DNA from: Shinella lacus
Lineage (GTDB): Bacteria; Pseudomonadota; Alphaproteobacteria; Rhizobiales; Rhizobiaceae
Reading direction: 5' to 3'
DNA: 64,000 nt
Assembly: GCF_010994755.1 (NCBI RefSeq)
Contig: NZ_WHSB02000002.1
Span: 620,001 to 684,000, forward strand
How positions within the stretch are numbered: the stretch's first letter is position 1; every line of letters begins with the position of its first letter. The notes under the pieces are model-generated. The model was not told the DNA's origin and ran no database searches. It worked only from the letters and a program-made list of their open reading frames with translations. Of this stretch, positions 41,574-48,470 are shown in pieces. Position numbers and translations under genes: made by a program.

Positions 41574-41927
41574 TCAATGTTGAACGAGCCGGCGCCGCAG
41601 TTCCGCGAGCGGAAGATGCACGGCGGTGCTGGCGGGTTTCTCTGCGGTGGTGGTAATCGGACCGCCGGTAGGCCGATGGACCCAGATGGAATCGTCGCCG
41701 GATGCTGCTATCTGCCGTGCGACGGGCAGGACCTCATGCGGCCGGCCCAGGTGGTGGCGGAAGAGTTCGGCGGCGATGGCGATGGTGAGCGCCTCCACGC
41801 GATTGTAGAGCCGGGCTTTGCCGCGAACGGCCCCGATGTGGAATGCTGGGGCGCGGCAGAGCCATTGCCGGATGGCTGCTTCCGACAGGCCAAGAAGGCC
41901 TGCAAGGTCGCTGTTGGCGAAGGTCAC
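41574..41927 (-). CDS. MerR-like/HTH DNA-binding protein
   Basis: A 117-aa protein that begins at a GTG with AAAGGAGG at 6 nt. The N-terminus MTFANSDLAGLLGLSEAAIRQWLCRAPAFHIGAVRGKARLYNRVEAL is an HTH with wing, as in MerR and phage regulators; the rest is Pro/Ala-rich. It heads the coiled-coil/protease gene set. It may regulate it or act in packaging. Confidence 0.65.
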   Translation of the reverse strand: MTFANSDLAGLLGLSEAAIRQWLCRAPAFHIGAVRGKARLYNRVEALTIAIAAELFRHHLGRPHEVLPVARQIAASGDDSIWVHRPTGGPITTTAEKPASTAVHLPLAELRRRLVQH

Positions 41928-42316
41928 TTCGGCCTCCTTTCAGTGACGGGCGATGGGCGTCACGGTTTTGGGTGGTAAAAAAAAGACCACTCCCAGAAGG
42001 GAGTGGCCAGGAGTTCGCGGCGAGCGTTGGTAGACTCCGCGAATTACGAAACTGGCCCCGCGTCGCGGAAGACACGCTCCGGCGGGGAGATCGCGCCGGG
42101 CAAAGGAAACCGGCGGCGATTGGGGAATAGGAAGTGAGCGACCGCGCGCGGCCACCCACTTATTCAGGGCGGTGACGGCCACCCCGAAAATGCGAAAGGG
42201 CCGCATCGCTGCGACCCTCTCCTCTCCCTACCCATTTGGCGCGGGGGAATGGGGTACCCCTTGGCGAATAACCTTTAGTTGTGTAGTTCTTTGGCGGCGA
42301 TTATTAGGGGGTTAGC
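41928..42316 (-). ncRNA. Possible regulatory RNA region ending in a strong terminator
   Basis: A 389-bp stretch without a convincing gene. A minus-strand transcript crossing it would end at the terminator at 41977-42006, just before the HTH gene. An 88-aa minus ORF (41940-42206, MRPFRIFGVAVTALNKWVAARG) runs through the terminator stem, which argues against it being a protein gene, although GA-rich sequence precedes its ATG. The layout recalls attenuated leader RNAs of satellite phages such as P4. A perfect GGGGTACCCC palindrome lies at 42251-42260. Confidence 0.35.
41977..42006 (-). terminator. Strong intrinsic terminator
   Basis: CCACTCCC / GGGAGTGG stem with a 4-nt loop (41987-42006), followed on the minus strand by TCTTTTTTTT. 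Confidence 0.85.
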
Positions 42317-42898
42317 ATGAATCTTGGAGACTGGGAGTCGATCGCGACGATAGCGGCCACGATCCTAAGCCTTTTAGCCTTGGTTACGGGTTACATTGAA
42401 TGGCGAAAGTCAGAGCTTCGGCGGGAGGAGGTACACGCTTGGGCAAATGACGGTATCGACGCATTGCAATCACTTGTGCTGACGATAACGATAACGTCAC
42501 CAGGATGGGATGAACAGCGGGCCGCGAGGTTGACTGAATTGGGCTTTCGAACTTCCATATTGGTCGAACAGGGGCGGCTTTTCTTTAAAAACAATACTCG
42601 CTCTAGGTACAAAATGCAGAAAGAAGTAGCCTACCGCGGGATCCGACCGATCATTCTTGATCAGTTACTAATCTGCCATCGGATTTCACTTGCTTGGTCC
42701 GCCTCAGAAACTGAAGAGAGACGGCTTATGCGTGTAGTTGCAATCGACTGCCTCAAGAAGTTTGTTTCGCTAGCCCAACAGGAAGTCGGGCGACGTCGGT
42801 CAGCATCGTCCTACCCTGCCCAAGACGGCAGCCGATCCGATTTGCACGCAATATTGGAGCGGGCGCGCCAAGCCGAGCTTTCTCAAGCTCGCCAATAG
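42317..42898 (+). CDS. Membrane-anchored protein of unknown function
   Basis: A 193-aa protein with one N-terminal transmembrane helix (IATIAATILSLLALVTGYIEW, about residues 8-28) and a soluble helical part (EVHAWANDGIDALQSLVLTIT, RRLMRVVAIDCLKKFVSLAQQEV). AGGGGG at 5 nt supports the start. Visibly more AT-rich than the phage genes and on the opposite strand, so probably a separately acquired gene. No family is recognised. Confidence 0.6.
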   Translation: MNLGDWESIATIAATILSLLALVTGYIEWRKSELRREEVHAWANDGIDALQSLVLTITITSPGWDEQRAARLTELGFRTSILVEQGRLFFKNNTRSRYKMQKEVAYRGIRPIILDQLLICHRISLAWSASETEERRLMRVVAIDCLKKFVSLAQQEVGRRRSASSYPAQDGSRSDLHAILERARQAELSQARQ

Positions 42899-42917
42899 AA
42901 AACGTCGACCCAGTTGA

Positions 42918-43751
42918 TCAAGCAGCGCGCCGCCGCTGTTTACCCCAATACCTATCGATGATGCCGAATCCGTCGAAAATGCGTGCGCGGGCCTCGCCCT
43001 TTGCCCCCTTGCTGCCAGCGCCGAGTTTCTTTCCAATCTCTTCTAGGGTCAGGCCGTCGACCACGGACCACTCGAATGCATCAAGGATGGCGGGAACGTA
43101 CGCAAGTCGGCCGCGGAGGAAGGCGAGTTCGCGCCTCGCATCGATCGTGGCAATCAAAGCGGCGTCTCCGGTCCATTCCTTCGGCACGGGTGCGGCACGA
43201 TTGCGGGAAGGTTGCGTGTCGACCATGGCCTTCTTGCCTGTGATGACCTTTGGTCCCTTCTTCTTTCCGTCCTTGTCGATGTTCTGCACGACATAGAGGT
43301 CCACCGGTTCGCGACCGACAAGCGCGGTAGGGCGTTCCGCGATATCGTGTACAGCGCGATAGCGTTCGGCGAGCACGAGGCAATGGTCGTTCTTTTCAGT
43401 CCGGAGGAGTTTCTGAAGCGGCCAGTCTTCATTGTCGTTAGCAGCCTGGCCATCATACCACTGCGAAGCATATGTAGCCGCAGCGTTGCGCCGCCAGAGT
43501 TCTCGCTCGGCTTCGTCCGCGTCGTCCCACACGAATGAGGGTCTAGGATCGCCCGCAATTCGGATAGCCACGCCGCGTGTCTTGATTCGCGTTCGGGCAG
43601 GCGCCCATTCGCCTTTGTTGAGAATTGCGGGCAGCGCGTCGCGCCGGTCGAACACCGGTGTCTCGATGATCAAGGCCGTCACCTCGTTTTTGAGAAAGGG
43701 AAATGTGGTGGAATCGGCGCGCTCAACGCCGATTTTCGTACTGTAATTCAT
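42918..43751 (-). CDS. Unknown phage-type protein with possible C-terminal HTH
   Basis: 277 aa if started at the first ATG. The segment RRELAFLRGRLAYVPAILDAFEWSVVDGLTLEEIGKKLG looks like a sigma-region-4-like HTH, so a regulatory role in the element is possible. That first ATG has no ribosome site and lies next to a palindromic operator whose -35/-10 pair (TTGACA-N17-TACAGT) would start transcription downstream of it. A TTG at 43673 with GAGGTG before it (giving MIIETPVFDRR) is a likelier start. Confidence 0.6.
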   Translation of the reverse strand: MNYSTKIGVERADSTTFPFLKNEVTALIIETPVFDRRDALPAILNKGEWAPARTRIKTRGVAIRIAGDPRPSFVWDDADEAERELWRRNAAATYASQWYDGQAANDNEDWPLQKLLRTEKNDHCLVLAERYRAVHDIAERPTALVGREPVDLYVVQNIDKDGKKKGPKVITGKKAMVDTQPSRNRAAPVPKEWTGDAALIATIDARRELAFLRGRLAYVPAILDAFEWSVVDGLTLEEIGKKLGAGSKGAKGEARARIFDGFGIIDRYWGKQRRRAA

Positions 43752-43752
43752 T

Positions 43753-43768
43753 TTGACAATTTTGTCAA
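43753..43768. promoter_or_regulatory. Palindromic operator, copy 1
   Basis: TTGACAA-TT-TTGTCAA, perfect 7-bp arms. It overlaps a TTGACA -35 element on the minus strand. A one-base variant lies over the alpA promoter at 48446-48461. Confidence 0.6.
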
Positions 43769-43826
43769 TATGGGCTAGACATTAATCGCCGGTTGTGGTA
43801 AGGGGCGCGCCCTTTTCCAGGTACGG

Positions 43827-43851
43827 GGAACATTCTACCTTCCGTGAAGTT
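43827..43851 (+). promoter_or_regulatory. EcfG/RpoE2-type promoter for the second DUF2934 gene
   Basis: GGAAC, 16 nt, AGTT; start codon 22 nt downstream. Confidence 0.6.
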
Positions 43852-43873
43852 TCTCGGCCGAAGGAGAACCCAC

Positions 43874-44116
43874 ATGGAAACTGATCCGAAAAAACGAATC
43901 CGAAATCGCGCGTACGAACTGTGGCAAGCCGCCGGCAAACCGCCAGGCGACGGCGCAGAGTATTGGCTTCAGGCAGAGGCAGAGGCCGCGCAAGTCGAGC
44001 CTGTGATCGATGCGGACACCCCCGATGCTGCTGCTCGTCGAGGCGTTGAGCGCGAACATCCGGAAACGGTGGTGAAAGTTGGCGGTGCAAAGAGGAAGGC
44101 TGCTGCGAGCAGGTAG
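43874..44116 (+). CDS. DUF2934 protein, second copy
   Basis: 80 aa. The core KKRIRNRAYELWQAAGKPPGDGAEYWLQAEAEA matches DUF2934; the tail is basic and Ala-rich (AKRKAAASR). AAGGAGA precedes the chosen ATG; an in-frame upstream start at 43844 is less likely because it lies before the predicted transcript start. It shares promoter class with the other DUF2934 gene 15 kb away in the same element. Confidence 0.8.
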   Translation: METDPKKRIRNRAYELWQAAGKPPGDGAEYWLQAEAEAAQVEPVIDADTPDAAARRGVEREHPETVVKVGGAKRKAAASR

Positions 44117-44148
44117 TCGAGTCGCTATGCAGTCGATATGGGCCGAGC

Positions 44149-45153
44149 CTAATCCTTTCTCGCAACGAGGCCTTCCATATAGATTTGCTGGCCTTGCGTC
44201 GTAAGGGAAAGAAATTCAGCATGTCCGCCTTTGGTCGTTTGGCTAACGCGAGCGGCGATCAGCCCCAAAGCAACGAACTGTACTTTGACTTTCGCTAAGT
44301 CCATTTCATTTATATCGTACGGAGTGTAGTCGCAATTTGCCTCTTTCATCGCTGTCTTAACCGCACTCGAAATCACATAGTCAGTTTTTCCAACCGTCAA
44401 CTCCGCGGAAAGGGGAAGAAAAATTTGTCTCCACGTGAGTGATATTTCACGGTCCGTGTAAGTATAATAACTACTGCTGTATTGATTCCGGTGCCGGGTA
44501 CGAAAACGGATCTCTACGGTATCATCCAACCCAGCGATGTTATCGAACATCGGTTGCTGGTTTTTTTGCAAAATGGCGACCTGATTTCGTAACTCCGCAT
44601 TTTCCTGCAGGGCTTTATTAGCTTGTTCCAATGTGTCTTGATTGGCAGCCACATCGCCGCGTATCCACCCGGTCTGCGGATACGCACTGAATGCATGCAT
44701 AAGCGATTTGAGAACCGCAAGCTGCAAATCCTGGCGATTTGTCCAAGTTTTCACCAAGCGCCCCAACATGACTTTGTCCCGAAATGCGTCAAGCGCCGCC
44801 GCTAGCCTTGGCTCGATATCGCTGTTCCTTACCGATATTGCTCCAGGCTCCCCGTGGACGAAGGCGATAACAAATTTGCCAGTATCTACCGCGTAGTCAT
44901 ATTCCCTTTCCGTAAAGCTGATGCCCTCCGCATCAAGAGAGCCATACCGCCCACCGATGATAAGCAGGTAATAGTCACATTCATCGATAACTTTCTTGAT
45001 GTAGGTGAGTTGCTCGACATCAGCGGCTGGAAATAGCTCCATTCCTGCGGGGATATGGTTCAGGTCGAGAATGTTTCTAATCGTTTCCTGCCGCTCATCG
45101 ACGAGATCGCGGAATGTCGATGAGACGAAAACCTGGTATTTCTTTGCGACCAT
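44149..45153 (-). CDS. DUF4062 protein, candidate defence or signalling factor
   Basis: A 334-aa protein. Residues about 4-110 are a DUF4062 domain (YQVFVSSTFRDLVDERQETIRNIL, YYLLIIGGRYGSLDAEGISFTEREYDYA), a TIR/SEFIR-like fold found at the N-terminus of many NTPase and effector proteins linked to defence. Then follow a coiled coil (NKALQENAELRNQVAILQKNQ) and a unique C-terminal domain (about 210-334) of unknown type. No NTPase domain is present. AT-rich, and divergent from the 254-aa gene. A defence role is inferred only. Confidence 0.7.
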   Translation of the reverse strand: MVAKKYQVFVSSTFRDLVDERQETIRNILDLNHIPAGMELFPAADVEQLTYIKKVIDECDYYLLIIGGRYGSLDAEGISFTEREYDYAVDTGKFVIAFVHGEPGAISVRNSDIEPRLAAALDAFRDKVMLGRLVKTWTNRQDLQLAVLKSLMHAFSAYPQTGWIRGDVAANQDTLEQANKALQENAELRNQVAILQKNQQPMFDNIAGLDDTVEIRFRTRHRNQYSSSYYTYTDREISLTWRQIFLPLSAELTVGKTDYVISSAVKTAMKEANCDYTPYDINEMDLAKVKVQFVALGLIAARVSQTTKGGHAEFLSLTTQGQQIYMEGLVARKD

Positions 45154-45242
45154 CGCCGGCTCCCCGCTGAAGTTGACCTTTAGATCATGGCGGTGGAAAC
45201 GTTGTCGAGAGGTGAGCCCTCTTCTGAACAGAAGGATTTTAA

Positions 45243-46007
45243 ATGAGAGGCTTAGATGAACTGGCCCATCTGGGCGCGGCCCTCAAATCACAGGTCAAAT
45301 TTGCTGCGCCTCTAGAGGTCAGCATGGCAGCGTCAGGCTGGAAAGCCCGCGTTGCCAGTTGGGTCAGCGATAATTTCCCTAATACCGGGCTATCGGCCGA
45401 ATGGGCCGCACTTCCAATTATCGAGATAGGTCTCCCACTCTCAAACCCTACTAGCCTGGCAAGGGTGATGGCCGAGGGGCATGTCGACCGTCACCTTCAA
45501 TGGCTCGCCGATTTGCCATTTAAGGTTCGGATGCGCGATCTTACCATCCCAGAAGCGGTAAATGCCGAGAGCATTGAAGTCGGGCGCCGCGAAGTGAAGC
45601 TTAACGTAACCTCACGCGCGATCGTTGACCCTTCCCGCATTGATGAACTGCGAAATATTACTTCGCCGAATTTCGATTTGGCAAAGCTGATCCGCCTATG
45701 TGAAGAGCTGAACTTGGCATTTGCGACCCAGAGTTATCTTTCAATGGCGATGCTCACTCGCGCAATCGTGGATCACGTTCCGCCCATATTCGGAAAGTCG
45801 ACCTTTTCCGAGGTTGCCAATAACCATGGTGGCGCGACACTGAAACGTGAGCTCAAAAACCTCGACACAACGGCAAGAAGCATTGCTGACCTACACCTCC
45901 ATTCCCAAATCAGAAGAAAAGAAGTCCTGCCGACGATCACGCAAGTCGACTCCTCCAACTCGCTGGACCTACTCTTGGCCGAGGTCATCGTCGCGCTTAG
46001 CGAGTGA
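45243..46007 (+). CDS. Unknown 254-aa protein divergent from the DUF4062 gene
   Basis: Soluble, mostly helical protein. The C-terminal half (FDLAKLIRLCEELNLAFATQ, YLSMAMLTRAIVDHVPPIFG, FSEVANNHGGATLKRELKNLD and HLHSQIRRKEVLP) looks like a conserved domain I have seen on stand-alone hypothetical proteins in many bacteria; HEPN-like by helical content, but no clear RxxxxH site is present. The N-terminal part is variable. Separated by 89 bp from the DUF4062 start, so they could share control. Function unknown. Confidence 0.6.
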   Translation: MRGLDELAHLGAALKSQVKFAAPLEVSMAASGWKARVASWVSDNFPNTGLSAEWAALPIIEIGLPLSNPTSLARVMAEGHVDRHLQWLADLPFKVRMRDLTIPEAVNAESIEVGRREVKLNVTSRAIVDPSRIDELRNITSPNFDLAKLIRLCEELNLAFATQSYLSMAMLTRAIVDHVPPIFGKSTFSEVANNHGGATLKRELKNLDTTARSIADLHLHSQIRRKEVLPTITQVDSSNSLDLLLAEVIVALSE

Positions 46008-46120
46008 TGCCCCCTAGCATGTCCTCTATCTCGAGTGTGGAGGGGTGCAACCGCCACCAAGGGCGGGTGCGAACCCCTTCGCACTCTCAGGGGGTATAAG
46101 GGGGTGTGTGAGCACCCCCA

Positions 46121-46150
46121 GTCTGAAGGGGTCTGAAGGGGTCTGAAGGC
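46121..46150. repeat. Three tandem 10-bp repeats after the AAA gene
   Basis: GTCTGAAGGG twice then GTCTGAAGGC, with another CTGAAGG at the end of the AAA gene. A GGGGGTG/CACCCCC hairpin (46100-46119) follows on the minus strand. The 46008-46120 part has no gene. Confidence 0.6.
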
Positions 46151-46161
46151 AGTCTGTACCC

Positions 46162-47748
46162 TTAGTCTGAAGGCTGATCGTCGACCACGACAAGGTGCTT
46201 CGTCCGGCGTGACGGAGAGCCTTCTTCGACAATCCGTATGCTCCCGCCGTCAAGCAATCGTTGCTGAGCCGCGACCAACTCCTTCTTGGACAGTCCCTTG
46301 GCATCGGGATGAGCCGCAATCACCTTCACCGCATATGTCGCGGACGGTGACGGGCTGAGCCTCTGGCCTTGCTGGAACAGCTTCGCGAGGGTTTCAACGA
46401 ATACCCGCTCGGCACGCGCTGCTAGCAATGCGGATCCCGCAGCGGGCCGCCCGTCGTCAAGGACGAATATGCCGCCCTGCCAACGCATGCGGATCTCGCC
46501 GCCCTTGCGCCCATAGTTGGCCTTCATTCCCTTCATCACGCGGGCATCGTCATCATCCTTGTCAGCCGTAAGGTAGAGCCGACTGCGCACGGAGTTGTTC
46601 CACGCGGTAGAGCCAGAGATGCCCGTTCCTGTCTGCATGCCAGCTACAGACGGGTGCGACAGTAGGAGGAAAGTGCAATCGAGCTCCATTGCGAGACCGC
46701 GCAACGTCGATATGAAGAACCGCACCTGATTGCGGTCGATCTCGTTACCGCCGAAGAGGTCTGCAGAGGTGTCCAGCACCACCAGAGAAGGCTGGAAATC
46801 GACGATCTCATCGACAAGCGCCTGCATCTTATCCGTAATTTGTATCCGGCCTTTGGCGTCCGCTCTGACAAGTTCGGCATCCTGGCCGGCGGCGGGTATG
46901 ACGCGCATACCGCCGAGGGCGGCTAGGGTCGTCCCCTGTGCCACACAAATGTCATCCAGCCGTCTGTGCAGTTCGTCCCACTCATCTTCCGCGGCGAGTA
47001 CCAGCGTGCGGCCGTATGCCGGCGAAAGGCCTAGCGTCTCAGTGCCCATGCAACCAGCGGCAGCAATCTGCAAAGCGACCAGTGATTTTCCTGTGCCGCC
47101 ATCACCGGAGAGCAGCGTGACATTTCGAGCCGGAATAAGTTCATCAATATACCACTTGCGCGACGGAACTGACGCATTCGCAAAATTAGCCGGGCTGATG
47201 ACCGTGAAAAGGTTCTTCGCGCTAGGCGGCACGTTGTCATTCGCCGGGACGGGCGGGAAGAGCTCTCCGGCAAGCTTCGCCATGGACTCCTGCAACCGCG
47301 TGGCGGCAGTCTCAGGAGGACGAGCGCCTATATCGCGCGCGATGATGCCGGCGGCGATGGCGGCATCGGCATCTGGTCCGGCAATTTGCTCTACGTGGGG
47401 CTGGCCAACATCGCTGAAAAAAATAAGCATCGACGTTTCCGGCGAGCATCCGTCGATCTGATCTACGAGAATGCCGACGCGGTTTTCGACTTGCACATCT
47501 TCCGGCCATTCATCGGCCGGCAGCGACTCGAGATTTGCCGGGTCGGCATGCCCCCAGTCTGGCGAGCCGTCGGGATGCGCTGGCGCCAGAACGACGTTGA
47601 CGATGGCGTGGCCGTGGTCGACGAGGCGATCGTGCGTCCCGAATACCAGCGCCTCGCGACTGTCAGGGTCCGGTTTCTTGAGTAGGGGAGGCATTCCCCG
47701 AAGTTCTTCGATATTCGTTTCAAGCTGCTTTTGGTTCAATGCGGTCAT
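46162..47748 (-). CDS. AAA family ATPase, RepA/AAA_25-like replication helicase
   Basis: About 528 aa. Walker A LLSGDGGTGKSLVALQIAAAG and Walker B PSLVVLDTSADLFGG with a downstream CTFLLLSHPS sensor mark a RecA-fold hexameric helicase of the RepA type used by plasmids, phages and integrative elements. The N-terminal part (about 1-150) is an unassigned domain that may bind DNA or act as primase. Last gene of the alpA operon; its start overlaps the 84-aa gene. An ATG at 47760 is the alternative start. Confidence 0.82.
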   Translation of the reverse strand: MTALNQKQLETNIEELRGMPPLLKKPDPDSREALVFGTHDRLVDHGHAIVNVVLAPAHPDGSPDWGHADPANLESLPADEWPEDVQVENRVGILVDQIDGCSPETSMLIFFSDVGQPHVEQIAGPDADAAIAAGIIARDIGARPPETAATRLQESMAKLAGELFPPVPANDNVPPSAKNLFTVISPANFANASVPSRKWYIDELIPARNVTLLSGDGGTGKSLVALQIAAAGCMGTETLGLSPAYGRTLVLAAEDEWDELHRRLDDICVAQGTTLAALGGMRVIPAAGQDAELVRADAKGRIQITDKMQALVDEIVDFQPSLVVLDTSADLFGGNEIDRNQVRFFISTLRGLAMELDCTFLLLSHPSVAGMQTGTGISGSTAWNNSVRSRLYLTADKDDDDARVMKGMKANYGRKGGEIRMRWQGGIFVLDDGRPAAGSALLAARAERVFVETLAKLFQQGQRLSPSPSATYAVKVIAAHPDAKGLSKKELVAAQQRLLDGGSIRIVEEGSPSRRTKHLVVVDDQPSD

Positions 47749-47974
47749 CTGGGGCGACATCCCTCTCGGCGATTGCGGCGAGTTCGTTGGCAATTTCGGG
47801 TGCAAAGGTCACGGCTGAACCGCCGGAGATTGATGGACCGAAAACGCGAAGGCCGGTTTTCGACTGCACTAGACGCAGACCGTATGCGCGAATTCCAGGT
47901 GCGATTTCAGCGTCAAAGCGCGCGAGGGTGTTCCCGCCGCCTGGAGGCGCGGGTCTGATAGATAGGATCTTCAT
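47720..47974 (-). CDS. Small conserved element protein (84 aa)
   Basis: MKILSIRPAPPGGGNTLARFDAEIAPGIRAYGLRLVQSKTGLRVFGPS is a small beta-rich domain resembling SpoVG-type folds; such proteins sit beside AAA ATPase genes in rhizobial prophages. AAGGA precedes the ATG. It lies between alpA and the AAA gene in the same direction and overlaps the latter. Confidence 0.65.
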   Translation of the reverse strand: MKILSIRPAPPGGGNTLARFDAEIAPGIRAYGLRLVQSKTGLRVFGPSISGGSAVTFAPEIANELAAIAERDVAPDDRIEPKAA

Positions 47975-48003
47975 GATGGTCCTTGGTTAGGCGGCTATGA
48001 GGG

Positions 48004-48213
48004 TCATGCTGCAGCCCTCGCCGAAATCTTTGCTTGGATCCAGTCTGTCACTTCTGACCGGACGAACGCCACGCGCCTGTCACCAAGATCGACCGCAATA
48101 GGAAAGCGGCCTTCGAATCGGTAGCGATTAAGCATGCTGCGGGACATGCTCGTCAGACGGCATGCGTCGTTCAAGCTGATAAGCATAGGCACATTGTCGT
48201 TTGCAGGCGTCAT
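48004..48213 (-). CDS. AlpA-family transcriptional regulator
   Basis: 69 aa with the AlpA/MerR-like HTH: LISLNDACRLTSMSRSMLNRYRFEGRFPIAVDLGDRRVAFVRSEVTDWIQAKI. AlpA proteins act as excisionase or activator of integrase in satellites and cryptic elements. GAGGAG at 5 nt decides the ATG against a longer open frame. First gene of the alpA-84aa-AAA operon, behind an operator-covered promoter. Confidence 0.82.
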   Translation of the reverse strand: MTPANDNVPMLISLNDACRLTSMSRSMLNRYRFEGRFPIAVDLGDRRVAFVRSEVTDWIQAKISARAAA

Positions 48214-48432
48214 GGTGCTCCTCTGCCGAACACGGAACATCGTTCCCGAGTCGGTCCAATAGCGTGAATAGAGAAGGATCTGGTACCGACCGACTGGCCG
48301 GGTTGAGTTGCGACACGCCATTGTGGCGCGGCCCGTTAGGACCTGATCTGACGCGGTAGGGCTTACGTCGCCAGCCTACCTCGGCGGGAACCACCCCGCA
48401 CTGAGCGCGCACCAAGACGCGCCCATCGTCAA

Positions 48433-48461
48433 CGTATAGTTGAATTTGACAATTTAGTCAA
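48433..48461 (-). promoter_or_regulatory. Sigma-70 promoter of the alpA operon with operator, copy 2
   Basis: Minus strand TTGACT, 17 nt, TATACG. The -35 lies in the inverted repeat TTGACAATTTAGTCAA (48446-48461), nearly identical to that at 43753-43768. About 210 nt of leader separate it from alpA; the 48214-48470 stretch has no other gene. Confidence 0.65.
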
Positions 48462-48470
48462 GATGGTCAG

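Noticed and set aside
41940-42206. 88-aa minus ORF as a protein gene
   Set aside because: Reads through a strong terminator hairpin and shows no domain; kept only as part of the possible RNA region.
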